Positions 11,327 through 21,960 of a DNA stretch of 64,000 bases are shown here, in pieces (position 1 is the stretch's first letter; every line of letters starts with the position of its first letter). Source of the DNA: Erythroxylum novogranatense (taxonomy: Eukaryota > Streptophyta > Magnoliopsida > Malpighiales > Erythroxylaceae); contig CM057224.1 in NCBI GenBank assembly GCA_029891385.1, forward strand, positions 31,203,005 through 31,267,004, in the 5' to 3' direction. A program made the translations under genes and the position numbers. Below the pieces are notes generated by a model. It did no database searches and was not told the DNA's origin. It was given only the letters and a program-made list of their open reading frames with translations.

Positions 11327-12171
11327 ATTCTGTTGATATTTCGACCGACCGACCTCCTTTCACTCTTTTGAGCATAACTTCTTCGTCCGACCTCCGATCG
11401 ACCCGATTTTTGAAGCGTTGAATTTTTAAGACATTTTTCTATCTTTTCATATTAAATGGATCGGCTTTGACATTAAATGGAAAAAGATCGACCCGATCTA
11501 AGTGAGCTGACCCGTGGAAATGGTCTGAATAGTGTTTGATATTTTTGAGATATCTAGAGCTATAGAGCTCTGATTGATTTGATTCTTTTTTCAAATTAAA
11601 CTAGAGACACAGATCTACAAATGTTATGAAAGAGCCGAGCTACAATTTAGCCTCTAAAACTTTCAATTTCAGGTCGAAAGTTTGGTGTAGTGTTCAGTCT
11701 CGGTGTTGTAATGGCTGAACAGTGTTCAGTATTTTGGAGATATCTCGATCGGTAGAGCTCCGATTGAGTTGATTCTTGTTGCTAATTAAAATGGAGACAT
11801 GGGGATACAAATTGTTATGAAGGATCTGAGCTACAATTTACCCTCTAAGACTTTCAATTTCAGGTCGGAATTAGGTGTAGTGTTCAGTTTTGGGTCTGAA
11901 GAATAGACTTCAGTATTTTTGAGATATTTTGAGATATAGAGCTCCGATCGACCTGATTCTTGAAGCGATATATTCGTAAGACATAGAGGGAAATTTCCAT
12001 AAAAGAAAGTTTTATCAAATGGCTTCATTTACCTGATTGAAATAATCAGACAAGATGTCAGTTTTAAAGACCAATGAAGGGGCAATTTTGGAAGTTTATT
12101 TAAAGAGTTAAGTTTATAGGCTTAAATGGAGGGGCATATGGGTCATTCCTCATTCATTAATTGACATGGCA

Positions 12172-12179
12172 CTATAAAA
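12172..12179 (+). promoter_or_regulatory. Candidate TATA box of LTR-D
   Basis: CTATAAAA lies about 50 bases upstream of a purine-rich leader (AAGAGAAGAGAGAAGGGAGAG) that contains CTAGGGTTT, a telo-box-like word common in plant 5' UTRs. If used, transcription would start near 12205, making 10071-12204 the U3 region. Inference from motif and position only. Confidence 0.5.
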
Positions 12180-12442
12180 GCAAGTGGGCTATCGTCCTTC
12201 CCTTGTTGAAGCATGATACAAAAGAGCAAAACAGAAAAGAATAAAGGAAGAAAACGATAAGAGAAGAGAGAAGGGAGAGCAAGCCTTCGGATGAGTGAAG
12301 GAGAAAGAAAAGAGAGAGAGCTAGGGTTTGATTTTTAGGGGTCTTCAAGCTCTCTTTCTATGTTGATTCAAGAGAGAAAAAGGTGGAGAATGAAGAGAGC
12401 TCTATCATGAACCAAAAAAATCCGAAATTGGAGAAGATGAAG

Positions 12443-13503
12443 GTAAGAGTTGATTTTTGATCTTTGATCTTTTATAGAGTTTTTGGTTTAGATGCCTTGG
12501 AATTGGTATGGGTTTGTGAATTCTAAAGTCAATTTTGGAGATTGCATGTTTTAATGGGATCAATTTTGGATAACTGGAAATTAGGGTTATGCCCAATTTT
12601 GTGAATTGGGGATTTTGAAAATTGGTGATTTAGGTAGCTTGATTATATGTGAGATTAGTGTTTTCTAAGTTCAATTTTAAGGATTATGTTATTTATGAGA
12701 ATGAATTTGTGGGAAATTGGTGTAGGGAATTTTCTATTGGTAGAAAGAGAGACGCAATGGTCAAATTGAAGCATTGGACAAGCTTCAAGCATGGAAATGA
12801 GGTGGGTACCTGTTTATAATAGAATTTATAAGCCACTACTGCTTTCTTTAAACAAAGAGATTTTCTGATTTCAATTGCATCATAAATGTTCCATCATTGT
12901 ATGAATGATTTGAAAAATCATTATTGATTCAATACATGAACTTTTGATGAATTGCAAAATACATTTGTGTTATGCCTCGAAAGATTCCATAGCATTCGTG
13001 TATTCAGAAAAGAGCATTCGATAAATTGATTTAAGCATGATTATGTGATTGTGATTGGGCAAGAGAGAACCTATTTTGTTAGTCTCGTGCACAATGACCT
13101 ATAGCCTTCTCTCGGCTGCCCGTTTGAAACCACGAGATCCTGAGAAATCAGACTCGTCGTGTTTACGATAAAACTTCAGTTTTTCGTCGTGTTTATGGAA
13201 CTCTGGAGCCAATTGTTGTGCATTGCATATGTGATTTGCGTTGCATCTATGAATTGTCAGGTTGATGCATTCATGTTTTGTAACCCATGAATTTATGGAT
13301 GAAAGCCTAGAAATCATACGTTTTGCAAATTGCAATTTTGACTACAGCAAGAAAAGAACTTTTTAAAAATGTGCTTTACGGATTTCAAAGAAATGGTTTC
13401 TGAGACCAGAAAAGAAAAAGAATTTCAAAGGTTTTGCTTATTTATTTGTTATAAACTGTTATCCACGAGCTATAAGCTCACCCCCTTTCATCCCCATCTC
13501 CAG
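12443..13503 (+). other. Apparent two-intron segment in LTR-D
   Basis: Donor AAG|GTAAGA at 12443, acceptor GGTAG at 12743, middle exon 12744-12801, donor GAG|GTGGGT at 12802, and acceptor CATCTCCAG at 13503. The same arrangement is seen in LTR-A, B, C, the solo LTR at 29482 and LTR-E. No transcript evidence is available. Confidence 0.5.
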
Positions 13504-14398
13504 GTTTTCGAGTAGGAGATCAGTTGAAAGACGGTCAAGATGTTAGATCGACTTTTGCATATTTTCGTAATTTGTATAAGTTAGATTTTGAGTAATTCGG
13601 ATTTTAGTGTTGATATGTATATGGCTTAAGATAAATTTGGATAAATGTAATTGCATATAAAATCGAGTATGGTGTATGTGATTTTGGGAATTATGAAATT
13701 CATGAATGATTGGGTTGTGTTTAGATTGTATTAAGACATTGTATCTTATATGAGAATGAATGTGATTTGGCTTCCGGATGGGGTGTCCGATGATACTGGC
13801 TATTGTGTGGGAATATAGGAGTGCATTTTTAACCCTTGTAGGTTTTGGGTTTTATGAAAAACGGCTGTTATGCTGCCTAATTTTCGATAAGAAAATTGGT
13901 TATATGGAAATAGATGAAATTATGAAGTGATTAAAAGATGAATTTTAGATTTGTACGGATGTATAAGAAGATGATTAAGAAGTTCGTTATGCATTGAGAG
14001 ATTGAATGGGGAAAGTTAAGTTTCGATTTGTATTCGATGGATTAAATGATGAAAGGAATGAATAAGAAAGAAAAGAAAAAAAAAGTTATACCAGATTTGA
14101 TTTGGTTTAGAATAGATGTCTTAAGGTTTCCAACGCGATGCTTTTCCTAAAATCTTTGTTCACGGATATCGAAAATGGGTTTCGATTCGATTTGATCTGA
14201 AGTTTGCTTCGTTTTGAATTTGCTTCCGATTCTTTCGCATTAAGATTGGATTCGCTTCCGATTTGTGATTCAATTCGTATCTGATTTGATTTCGCCTTAT
14301 GTTTCATTTCTTTTCTTTGATTTGATTCATACTCGTTCATATTCATTTTCTGTTTCTTCGATTGGGGTCCGGTTCCCGGATCGGGTCCCAACAAGTCC

Positions 14399-15641
14399 AG
14401 TCACATTGGGGTCGGTCTTACCAAGTTTCAGGTGTGGAAAAATAGTGAAGACCTATTTCAGCAATATCGGTGTCACAATCTCATTGGAAAATATCCCAAT
14501 CTCATCAAGATCCATTTGGATCTATTGCTCTCTATATAATAGATCTCTATCCAAAACCATTGCAAGAATCCTTTGAGTTACTCTTATACGTGTGACTTAT
14601 TAGGTTTTCGGTTATGTTGGTCACTTGGATTAATACTTAATTCAAGCAAGTCATAAGCGGCATCTAGCAACATATCATGACCTCCAATTTATTGGAAAGT
14701 AAGTGGTTTGATGAACGAATCCGTGCTCATCACAAACCATCTCACGAACACTCCCACAGACAATTATTGTGCAATTCGTCCTTTTACCATGCTATACTCC
14801 ACCTAGTTATGAGTATGGGAAAAGTGTCAACTCTCACTAGACTGACTACATCAAATCTAGCCCAAGTGATTTCAGTTCTCGTCCTGGGACTCATTACTCT
14901 ATATGTCAATGGAGACATTCTTCATGACACTTGTACTCTAGTCAGAGATTTCTAAGTAATGACCCCGATAAGAGGTCGTGGGTATCATCTTCTGCTATCA
15001 AAAAAGTGTTAAATCCTCTATTAGCTACTCAATTACCTTCGAATGCCTCAAATTGTACCTAATCACTACCCTATGAGTGACCTCTGCAAGGCAACAAGGA
15101 ATGGAGTCAAAGCACAGAATTAGTATCCAAGATATCCTTGAGTACCTTAAGTCTAAGGATACTTGCACCATTGCTATGATAATATTATCTCTGACATTGG
15201 AATAGAACATCTATGTGATAATCTCATGGTCAGTCATCCAATGTACTTACTACCTCTAGTAAGCATCCACTTCTGAACACTAAACATCTCATGTTTAGAG
15301 TTTCTGAGATCCACTGCTTGATCAAATCAAGGAGTTTGACATATGCTAGTCTATTCAGATTAACGATGTCCAATCTCACTAATCCTATGACTAGGGATAA
15401 TTTAGATACTGACATAATTTCACATGATAGGAATTTTAGTAGCATGATCACATTATGATTTCCTTCATACTATGTCATAGATCATGGGCTTCATTAATTT
15501 GCTTATAGATCAATATCAATTCATAAATAATGAACACCAAATTAATGAAATATGCCTTTCTTTGTTATTGAAAATAAAGTATATACACAACTTTGTATAA
15601 AACACGATAAAGGCAATTGCCTTTAGTGCACTAATCTAACA
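14399..15641 (-). mobile_element. Copia-B 5' LTR, portion right of LTR-D
   Basis: It continues the LTR after LTR-D and its duplicated AGTCC, and is collinear with copia-C LTR 53885-55101 (GCAATATC..TCTCATTGG, the GACTCATTACTCTATATGTC region, GCCTTTAGTGCACTAATCTAACA end). Together with 9431-10070 it gives an LTR of about 1.88 kb. Confidence 0.85.
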
Positions 15642-15646
15642 TATTA
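15642..15646. repeat. Target site duplication of copia-B (right), TATTA
   Basis: It matches 3209-3213 exactly. Confidence 0.9.
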
Positions 15647-16288
15647 TTGGTATGGAAATAACTTGAGATAGGAAGAGTAAAAAATTGTGGTTATTATAGG
15701 AAAGATATATTGAACGAGTTTTAGAAAGGTTCAAAATGATGCACACCAAGCCTGTTAACACACCATTGGTACCTCACTTCAATTTGATTAAGTGTGCACA
15801 CCCTTTAACAGAAAAGAAGAAAGATGATGTGTCTTCTACTCCACACTCATTTGTAGTACGATCTTTGATATATGTAATGGTATACAGAAGACTAGATATT
15901 GCAAAAGATATTGGGTTAGTGAGTAGGCATTTGTCTAATTTGGTGAAGGTTAACTAAGAAGAATTGAAATGGATTTTGAGAAACTTAAGAGGTGCTTCCA
16001 AGTAGAGCTTGTGTTTTAGTGGTAGAGAGCCAATTCTAGAAGGTTATGTAGATGCAGATGTAACTGGAGATCTTGATGATAGAAAATTCACTTCAGGCTT
16101 TCTGTTAAATTTTGTATAGAGAGCCATTTCATGACAATCCAAGTTATAAAAGTACTTAGCTTTATCTATGACTGAAGCAGAGTATGTAGCTATAGTGGAA
16201 GTTGGTAAGGAGATGATCTGGAGAAAAGATGTTTCTTTAAGATTTAGATGTAAAGCAAGCAGACTATGTAGTATTTTGTGATAGCTAA

Positions 16289-16364
16289 AGTGTTATAGAC
16301 TTAACCAAAAAATACTATGTATCAAAAGTGTTATAAACTTAAGCAAAAGTACTACATATCATTC
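16289..16364 (+). repeat. 38-bp tandem duplication inside the RNase H remnant
   Basis: AGTGTTATAGACTTAACC (16289) and AGTGTTATAAACTTAAGC (16327) start two similar copies 38 bp apart, duplicating the SVIDLTKKYY-coding segment out of frame. Confidence 0.75.
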
Positions 16365-16401
16365 ACACACAAAGAACATAGATGTTAGATACTATTAGTT
16401 G

Positions 16402-16488
16402 AATTGCTATATATATATATATATGTATGTATGTGTGTATGTATGTATGTATGTATGTATATGTATGTATGTATGTATGTATGTATAT
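16402..16488. repeat. (TA)n/(TATG)n microsatellite
   Basis: A run of TA followed by repeated TATG/TGTA units sits in the distal RNase H part of copia-A. Confidence 0.9.
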
Positions 16489-16614
16489 GCTGACATATTG
16501 ACAAAAGTAGTTCTTAGAAGCAAGTATAAGCTTTGTAGTAAGTTCGTCTAGATGTCTCTTAAGTAGATGTTGAAGTATTATAAGTCTATACTAATGTGGG
16601 TTGGAAGGGTAGAT

Positions 16615-17420
16615 TGTTGAGTTTCCAACCCTATTTTGAGATAAACATGATGACCTTTCGGTGATCATAGTCACTCTTATGTATCGTAAGAATGATGAAC
16701 AAGTGAAGACAAGTCTGAAAATAGTTCAAATAAAGTATTTTCTAAGAGAAACATCTATGTAGGATGTTACACGACCATGTCCTTTACCACACACCCATAT
16801 GGGTCAACTGTGTAAGTCACTAAAAATGAGTTCATAAAGACATGAAGAGTCAAAGACATAAATGATTGTGCACATGCTTGTGTTGACAATATACACGACT
16901 ATATGTGACAGCTGTGTGTCTCTCTAAAATTGTGTACATTTATAATATCTTCAAATTTGCAAGGGATACGGTCACACACAATACAAAAAATGCTAATTTC
17001 ATAATATAGAAGAGAAAAGATGTAGGTTTTAAGTATAAGTAGCTAGAACACCAAAAAGTGAAGAAAAACTCAGTAAGAGTGAGCAGAAAAGCTTTTTCAT
17101 TCTTTTGTTGATAATTTATAACAATAAGTTGTTTATACAAAGACTATTTTTGGGGTTAGTTTGAGAAGAGTGTTGAGTTGTTATATCATCTTGTTTTCCA
17201 ATCTTGAAACTTGGTGGGATAACTTATAGTTATGGTGTGACATAATTTGGAGCAAGGGCCAATAGCTTGAAATTTAAATATTATAAATTCTTATTTGAAT
17301 TTAGTAGATTTTCTTATTAATTTGACCCATTGTTTTTTTCCTCTACTTTGTAGGGTTTTCTTATATGAATTTGGTGTTGTGTGTCATTATTTTTCATTCT
17401 TATACTGATATGAATAATTA
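16615..17420 (+). mobile_element. Copia-A 3' LTR
   Basis: It starts TGTTGAGTTTCCAACCC just after the purine-rich stretch that follows RNase H. The part from about 16815 is collinear with 1942-2540. Similarity to the 5' copy fades near 17420, so the right end is approximate and no TSD could be assigned. Confidence 0.7.
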
Positions 17421-19034
17421 TTTTTTTGAAATTATCTAATTTTGTTTGTGATCTTTGGTTAACCTTGAGAGAGTTGAGTTTTTGAATCCCTACACACACT
17501 ACATCATGCTTCAATTTAGAGTGACGTATATGAGTATCTTCAACTGCACCGAAATCATCTTCATTAATGTTTTGCTTCAAATGGAGACCACCTTAAATTT
17601 GCTTCCATTAGAATGTAGAGACGATGTTCAACTAGAGACATTTGGTAAGCAAATCACAACCACTTTAGAAGTAACTTTTGGGTTTTGATTCAATTAATTT
17701 TTCTAGGGTATTGGTTCCTTTTAAGTTTTGGTTTTGGTTTTGGATTTGGATTTTTGGTAATCATTTATGAAAAATTTCATATGTACTAAGTTTGTGAAAA
17801 TATTTTTAATTCAGTATGATTCCACTATAAACTTGATCATGATCCTGCTCATTAAGTTTTACAGGCAAGTACTTTATGCCCACCAATTCACATACTTGAC
17901 TGATTATTTGTAAAAAAGGAAATAACTCTACATTAATTTAACATAAAGCATAACATGTATGTTCCAATATTGGATTTTTTTTCTTTTGATACATTATAAC
18001 TTTAGAAGGAAAACAAGGCTTCGTAGATTTACTTAATTCTTGTTTTTGAGCGTAAATCATCATGTACTTGATATTTTGGCTATCTAATTTCTCATAAATC
18101 TTAGTCAAAAGGTCTTTTTAATTTAGTATGTTAATGAATAACTTTTTCATAAGTAAATGATAAAGATTTTAGATTTGGTTAAACTATCTAACATAATGTA
18201 AAAGTTTTTCTTTCTTTTGGTGCATTAGGAAGCATAATACTATAGTCATTAAATTATAATCATTTTATTTGTCTTAAGTACAAAGTAAACCATAATGTAT
18301 TTTGTATTCTAGCTATCTAATTGCTCACAAATTTAAGTTAAAAGTTCTTGCCAATTCTATAAGTTGATGACCAACTATTTTGTAATATAAATATGAAGAA
18401 GTTAACTAATATGACAAGGCTAATAGTAGAAACCAATGAAGAACTTTAAAAGAATATCAAGTTTTGAGGCATTTCTTGTTGAAATTCTAATGAGGATAAT
18501 CACATATACATAAATGTCCTTGCCTAACCAATGAGATTTTCAATTGTAGACCAATATCAAAAAGTTTAAACTATATATGAGAAATAAAGTGTATTAATTT
18601 TCCTTAACATTGCTTGTAATTTGAGTCTTTGTGCTATATTTTATTACTAGTTATTTGTTGTAAGTTCTTCGAGTGGTTTGATGCAAATTTTACTTAAAGA
18701 AAAGTAAATGTAAGAAATAGTTTAAGAGAAAAGAACATGTTAATGAGATGCAGTGAAAAAAAGGAAAGATGATAATAAACTTAATTGGATTTGATGTTAT
18801 TGTCTTAGATTATGTTTAGTGTTGTCAATGGTACTTGTATTACAAGAAATGTGAATAAGCCTTAGCTTTATATATGTATGAACCTTTAGATGTCATTTGT
18901 AAATATAATGGTAATTGTAATAAGTAGTAAGTGTATGAATATTACTTCTTAGGGGTTAATGAAAATAAGCTTAATATTTATTTAATGTATTTGAAATTAT
19001 ATGATATGTGTGAATGTGTGTGTGTGTTGCAATC
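17421..19034. other. Unassigned AT-rich stretch between copia-A and LTR-A
   Basis: No ORF with recognisable protein features, no RNA gene and no TG..CA element ends were found. It holds a diverged tandem duplication (17941-18420) and a short GT-rich run just before LTR-A. Confidence 0.5.
17941..18420. repeat. Diverged tandem duplication, period about 230 bp
   Basis: Two halves share TTCTTTTG(A/G)T(A/G)CATTA at about 17981 and 18211, and GGCTATCTAATT(T)CTCA against AGCTATCTAATTGCTCA near 18078 and 18311, with AAA(A)GGTCTT/AAAGTTCTT following. The halves are heavily diverged. Confidence 0.5.
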
Positions 19035-19869
19035 TATTGGCCCCAAACTTTTCTTGAAAGTTAGAATTGTTGTATGTGAAATGTTGGAAGTTAAAAGCTA
19101 GAAAATGTATTTGAAACATATTCATTGAGTATGTTTCGGTGTTTTAGCCATAGTTTTTTTTCTCTAATTATCCAAATGAGATGATTTTTGATTTGGATTA
19201 AACTAGAGAGATAGGGCTACAAATTATTTGATGAAATTGAGTTTTAATTCAGTCTCTAAGAATATCAATTTTGGGATGAAGGTTGAGCACAGAATATTAT
19301 TTCAATATAAGAATAGTTTGAAAATGTTTGACGTATAAATTTCATGTTTCTGAACCAAATTGAATAATTTTGGTGTTATTAGAAATTTAAGACAATGAGA
19401 AACATTTTTCTAGAAATAAGTGTTATCAAATTCCTTCAATTACCTGATCAAAAAGAAAAGGTCTAGATTTTTGAAAGGAGTTAGGCATGATTTAAATAAT
19501 TTTGAGGTCTTGCAATTAATTATTTTTATTTGGAGTTAATTCTTATATTAATGTTAGTAGGATTTTATCATATGGTTCAATTGAAATAAAGTAGTCTCGT
19601 AAGAGTATATATGTATGAGGGCATTTTGGGAAGAACACTTAAGCATTAAGGTTATAAGGCATCAAAGGAAGGGCAAAGTGGTCATTGCACAATCATTAAG
19701 GGCAAAATGGGAATAAGAAGTGGTGTCATGCTTAAGAAGGAGAAGCAAATGTTACTTGAAGATGAAAGATGAGAATAACGAAATTGAAGAGAGAAATGAG
19801 AGAGAGATCGTGGAAGAAGAGAGAAAGGGAAGGAAAGAAGAAGAAAAGAAGAGGAATCATCTTGTTAAG

Positions 19870-20903
19870 GTAAGCTCCACGCTCTTTTCTTCTTGTTGGT
19901 TTGAAAAAGGAAGTAGAAAAATTGGTTTTGTGTTGGGAATGAATAGAGAAAGAAGATGATTAAGAGACCCATTTGATTTTTAGGATTTCTAAGCTAGGTT
20001 TTGGCTTTTCTAACCTAGATAGATCATAGGTAAGTTAATGTTAAGCCCAATTTAACAATTATTTCATTTGTTGTGATTTTGAAGTTTTATGGATTTTATT
20101 GAATTGGAATTGAATGAGAGACTGGTTTGTTTTAGGAAATCAAGGGAACCCTATCCAAGAGCAAGAGAAGAGATGTTTTTGAGCAAATCTTTAAGCAAGG
20201 GATTCAAGGTAGGTACATGTCTATAATAGAGTAAATAAGCCACTAATATTTTCTTTGAATCAAGGAAGATAAATGATTTCAAATTGCTTCATATTTGTTG
20301 CACTATTCCTTTTGAAAGAATTGGCTATATGTTTGGTACATGGACTTGTTTGACAAATTGTGAAATGATGATGGAAATGCATTTGAAATACTATATGCTT
20401 ATGAAAAATCATGTTTTCGAAAAAAATGCCATTTTGGACAACAAGTTTATAAGTCATGAATTATGTGTTATGTGGGTTTGTGGTGGTCTGTTTTGTCTGT
20501 CAAGTGCACTTGACTAAAAGGTTTCTCCCTCCTGCCCACTAAAGGCACGGAGCTCCTTTACGAACTCCTATAAGTTCACTACTACACAAGACCATTTTGT
20601 AGGATTGCAATAGTACATTTTGTTCACGGCTACACTGGACCCTTATGGGAAATGTGTAGTATGTTTTGTTACAGATCCACCCAAACCATTTTTGATGTGC
20701 TTATATGTTCATAATATGTGACAAGATTAATGCATACATTATTTTGTTTGATTGTTAATTTGGTTGAAAACTTGAGAACCATGTGTTTTATGAACTCAAT
20801 GAGAATTTTCTATGACAAAGGAATGCTTTCAAAGGTTTTTTTTTCTGTTATAAACTATTACCCACGAGCTTTTAAGCTCACCCTCTTTTCTTACCATCTT
20901 CAG
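19870..20903 (+). other. Apparent two-intron segment in LTR-A
   Basis: Intron 1 runs 19870-20135 (266 nt, GTAAGC..TTGTTTTAG). Exon 2 runs 20136-20208 (73 nt). Intron 2 runs 20209-20903 (695 nt, GTAGGT..CATCTTCAG). LTR-B (donor 26125, exon 2 26390-26462) and LTR-C (donor 34840, exon 2 35106-35178) keep a 73-nt middle exon. Splicing is inferred. Confidence 0.5.
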
Positions 20904-21765
20904 GTGATAGCTAAGAGATTAAGTGATCAAGAGCATAAGGGAGTTACTCCAAATTTGCTTATTTTGTATGTTGAGTTGGTTTTAAGAAAGCACAATGTTT
21001 TAGTCACATTTTAAAATTAAATTGTTCAAGTATATTTTGTAATTTGGTTTTGGTAATGATATTGTAAGGAATGCCATTGAAGTTTTGTAAATTCTTATTT
21101 ATTTGTTAATGAATTATGAATTATATATGGATGACGATGATGAATGTTAAGCATGAATGGTTGATATATATACATATATATACACATCAATGAGATGTTA
21201 TGGAAAAGACACATAGGAATTATGAATGATGAGATGTAGTTACATGTGATAAGTCAAATGAGCTGAGATTTAAGAGCAGATGAAATTTTTTTTGGAATTT
21301 AAATGGTTATAAAATGATGTTTCATAGAGGAAGTGAAAATGGGACAATTTTCAAGTTTTTCATAGGGGTAAGAATTTGTGTTCTGACTTTAGGGAGAAAA
21401 CTGTATCGATCTAGTCTAAATTAGACAAAGTTGTCTTCTTAGAAGTTGTAGATTATCTTTCTAGCTTTCCAACGCTATAAAGCATGAAATTTTTTGACAT
21501 CGGAGTTAAAAGATATGAACATTATAAGTGGTGATGATGCATAGGATGTGTATACAAAACAACTATAGAAAAGATGAGAATTTGTGGTATGTGATGAATC
21601 ATTGAGACGATATTTGGGAGTTTTCATGAAATCATTTTGGTAATTGGATGTTTACAAAATGATATTACATTAGAAGAAGTGAATTTGGGAATATTATTAG
21701 TGAATATGATGTTAGAATGGATGTAGGAACCTTTGGAGAGGTTTTGGAAGGAGTTTTGGATCACC

Positions 21766-21960
21766 AATATCTGTTAGACAGACTTCAGATCCATTAAACG
21801 GACCTTCTCGAGTATAAAAACACCCCCAGCCCAGTCCATGTCCGTTAAACGAACATTAGGTTCATTAAACGGACCTTCTCGAGTCTGGAAAGGCATTCCC
21901 AAGCTCGTTTATGTCCGTTAGGCTGACATGTATGCCTGTTAAACAGATATTCACAAGATA
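21766..21960. repeat. GTCCGTTAAACGGAC-type palindrome block in LTR-A (decayed)
   Basis: Degraded copies of the palindrome (CATTAAACGGACC, GTCCGTTAAACGAAC) alternate with CTTCTCGAGT. The same block is sharper in the solo LTR (32281-32442) and in the inverted fragment (27367-27526). Confidence 0.7.

Larger units (their letters stand above)
10071..14393 (+). mobile_element. LTR-D: 4.3 kb gypsy-type solo LTR
   Basis: The ends TGTTGGACCCC and GGGTCCCAACA with perfect TSD AGTCC define it. No pol, primer site or polypurine tract is seen inside, and module content matches other LTRs here, so it is taken as a solo LTR. Order: repeated module at 10362, 10746, 10932 and 11117; GC-rich block 11221-11326; CCGACCTCC box 11387; three GAGCTC boxes near 11565, 11755 and 11939; TATA-like box 12172; purine-rich leader; apparent introns; pyrimidine tract and CAG at 13503; end. 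An alternative is a non-autonomous element without recognisable LTRs. Confidence 0.8.
3214..15641 (-). mobile_element. Copia-B: minus-strand Ty1/copia LTR retrotransposon with nested LTR
   Basis: The ends are TG at 3214 and CA at 15641, with a perfect 5-bp TSD (TATTA). It is read on the minus strand: 5' LTR 9431-15641 (interrupted by LTR-D), primer site 9418-9430, leader 7526-9417, gag, protease, integrase, RT and RNase H down to 3982, and a partial 3' LTR 3214-3981. It is related to copia-C throughout. The LTR start TGTTAGATTAGTGCACTAAAG (minus strand) and long LTRs resemble the Angela lineage; that is from memory. All ORFs are broken. Confidence 0.9.
15647..16614 (+). pseudogene. Copia-A reverse transcriptase end and RNase H (decayed)
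   Basis: It continues the frame broken at 3213. Motifs in order: KLWLL-like, YIERVLERFKMMHTKPVNTPL, SSTPHSFVVRSLIYVM (degenerate SSxPYxxAVGSLMYAM), DIAKDIGLVSRHLSN, EGYVDADVTGDLDDRKFTSG (RNase H), and SMTEAEYVAIVEVGKEMIW. Stops occur at 15956 and in the FCDS*SVIDLTKK segment. A polypurine-like stretch GGTTGGAAGGG (16600-16610) precedes the 3' LTR. Confidence 0.85.

Noticed and set aside
10071..14393. LTR-D as a complete gypsy element
   Set aside because: No internal direct repeats that would be paired LTRs, no primer site and no pol motifs were found; the content matches LTR modules only.
19720..19959. Glu/Lys/Arg-rich frame conserved at 19720, 25975 and 34726
   Set aside because: It reads the purine-rich LTR leader, crosses the apparent splice donor, and is similar only because the three LTRs are close copies. 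The frame is not kept in LTR-D, the solo LTR or LTR-E.
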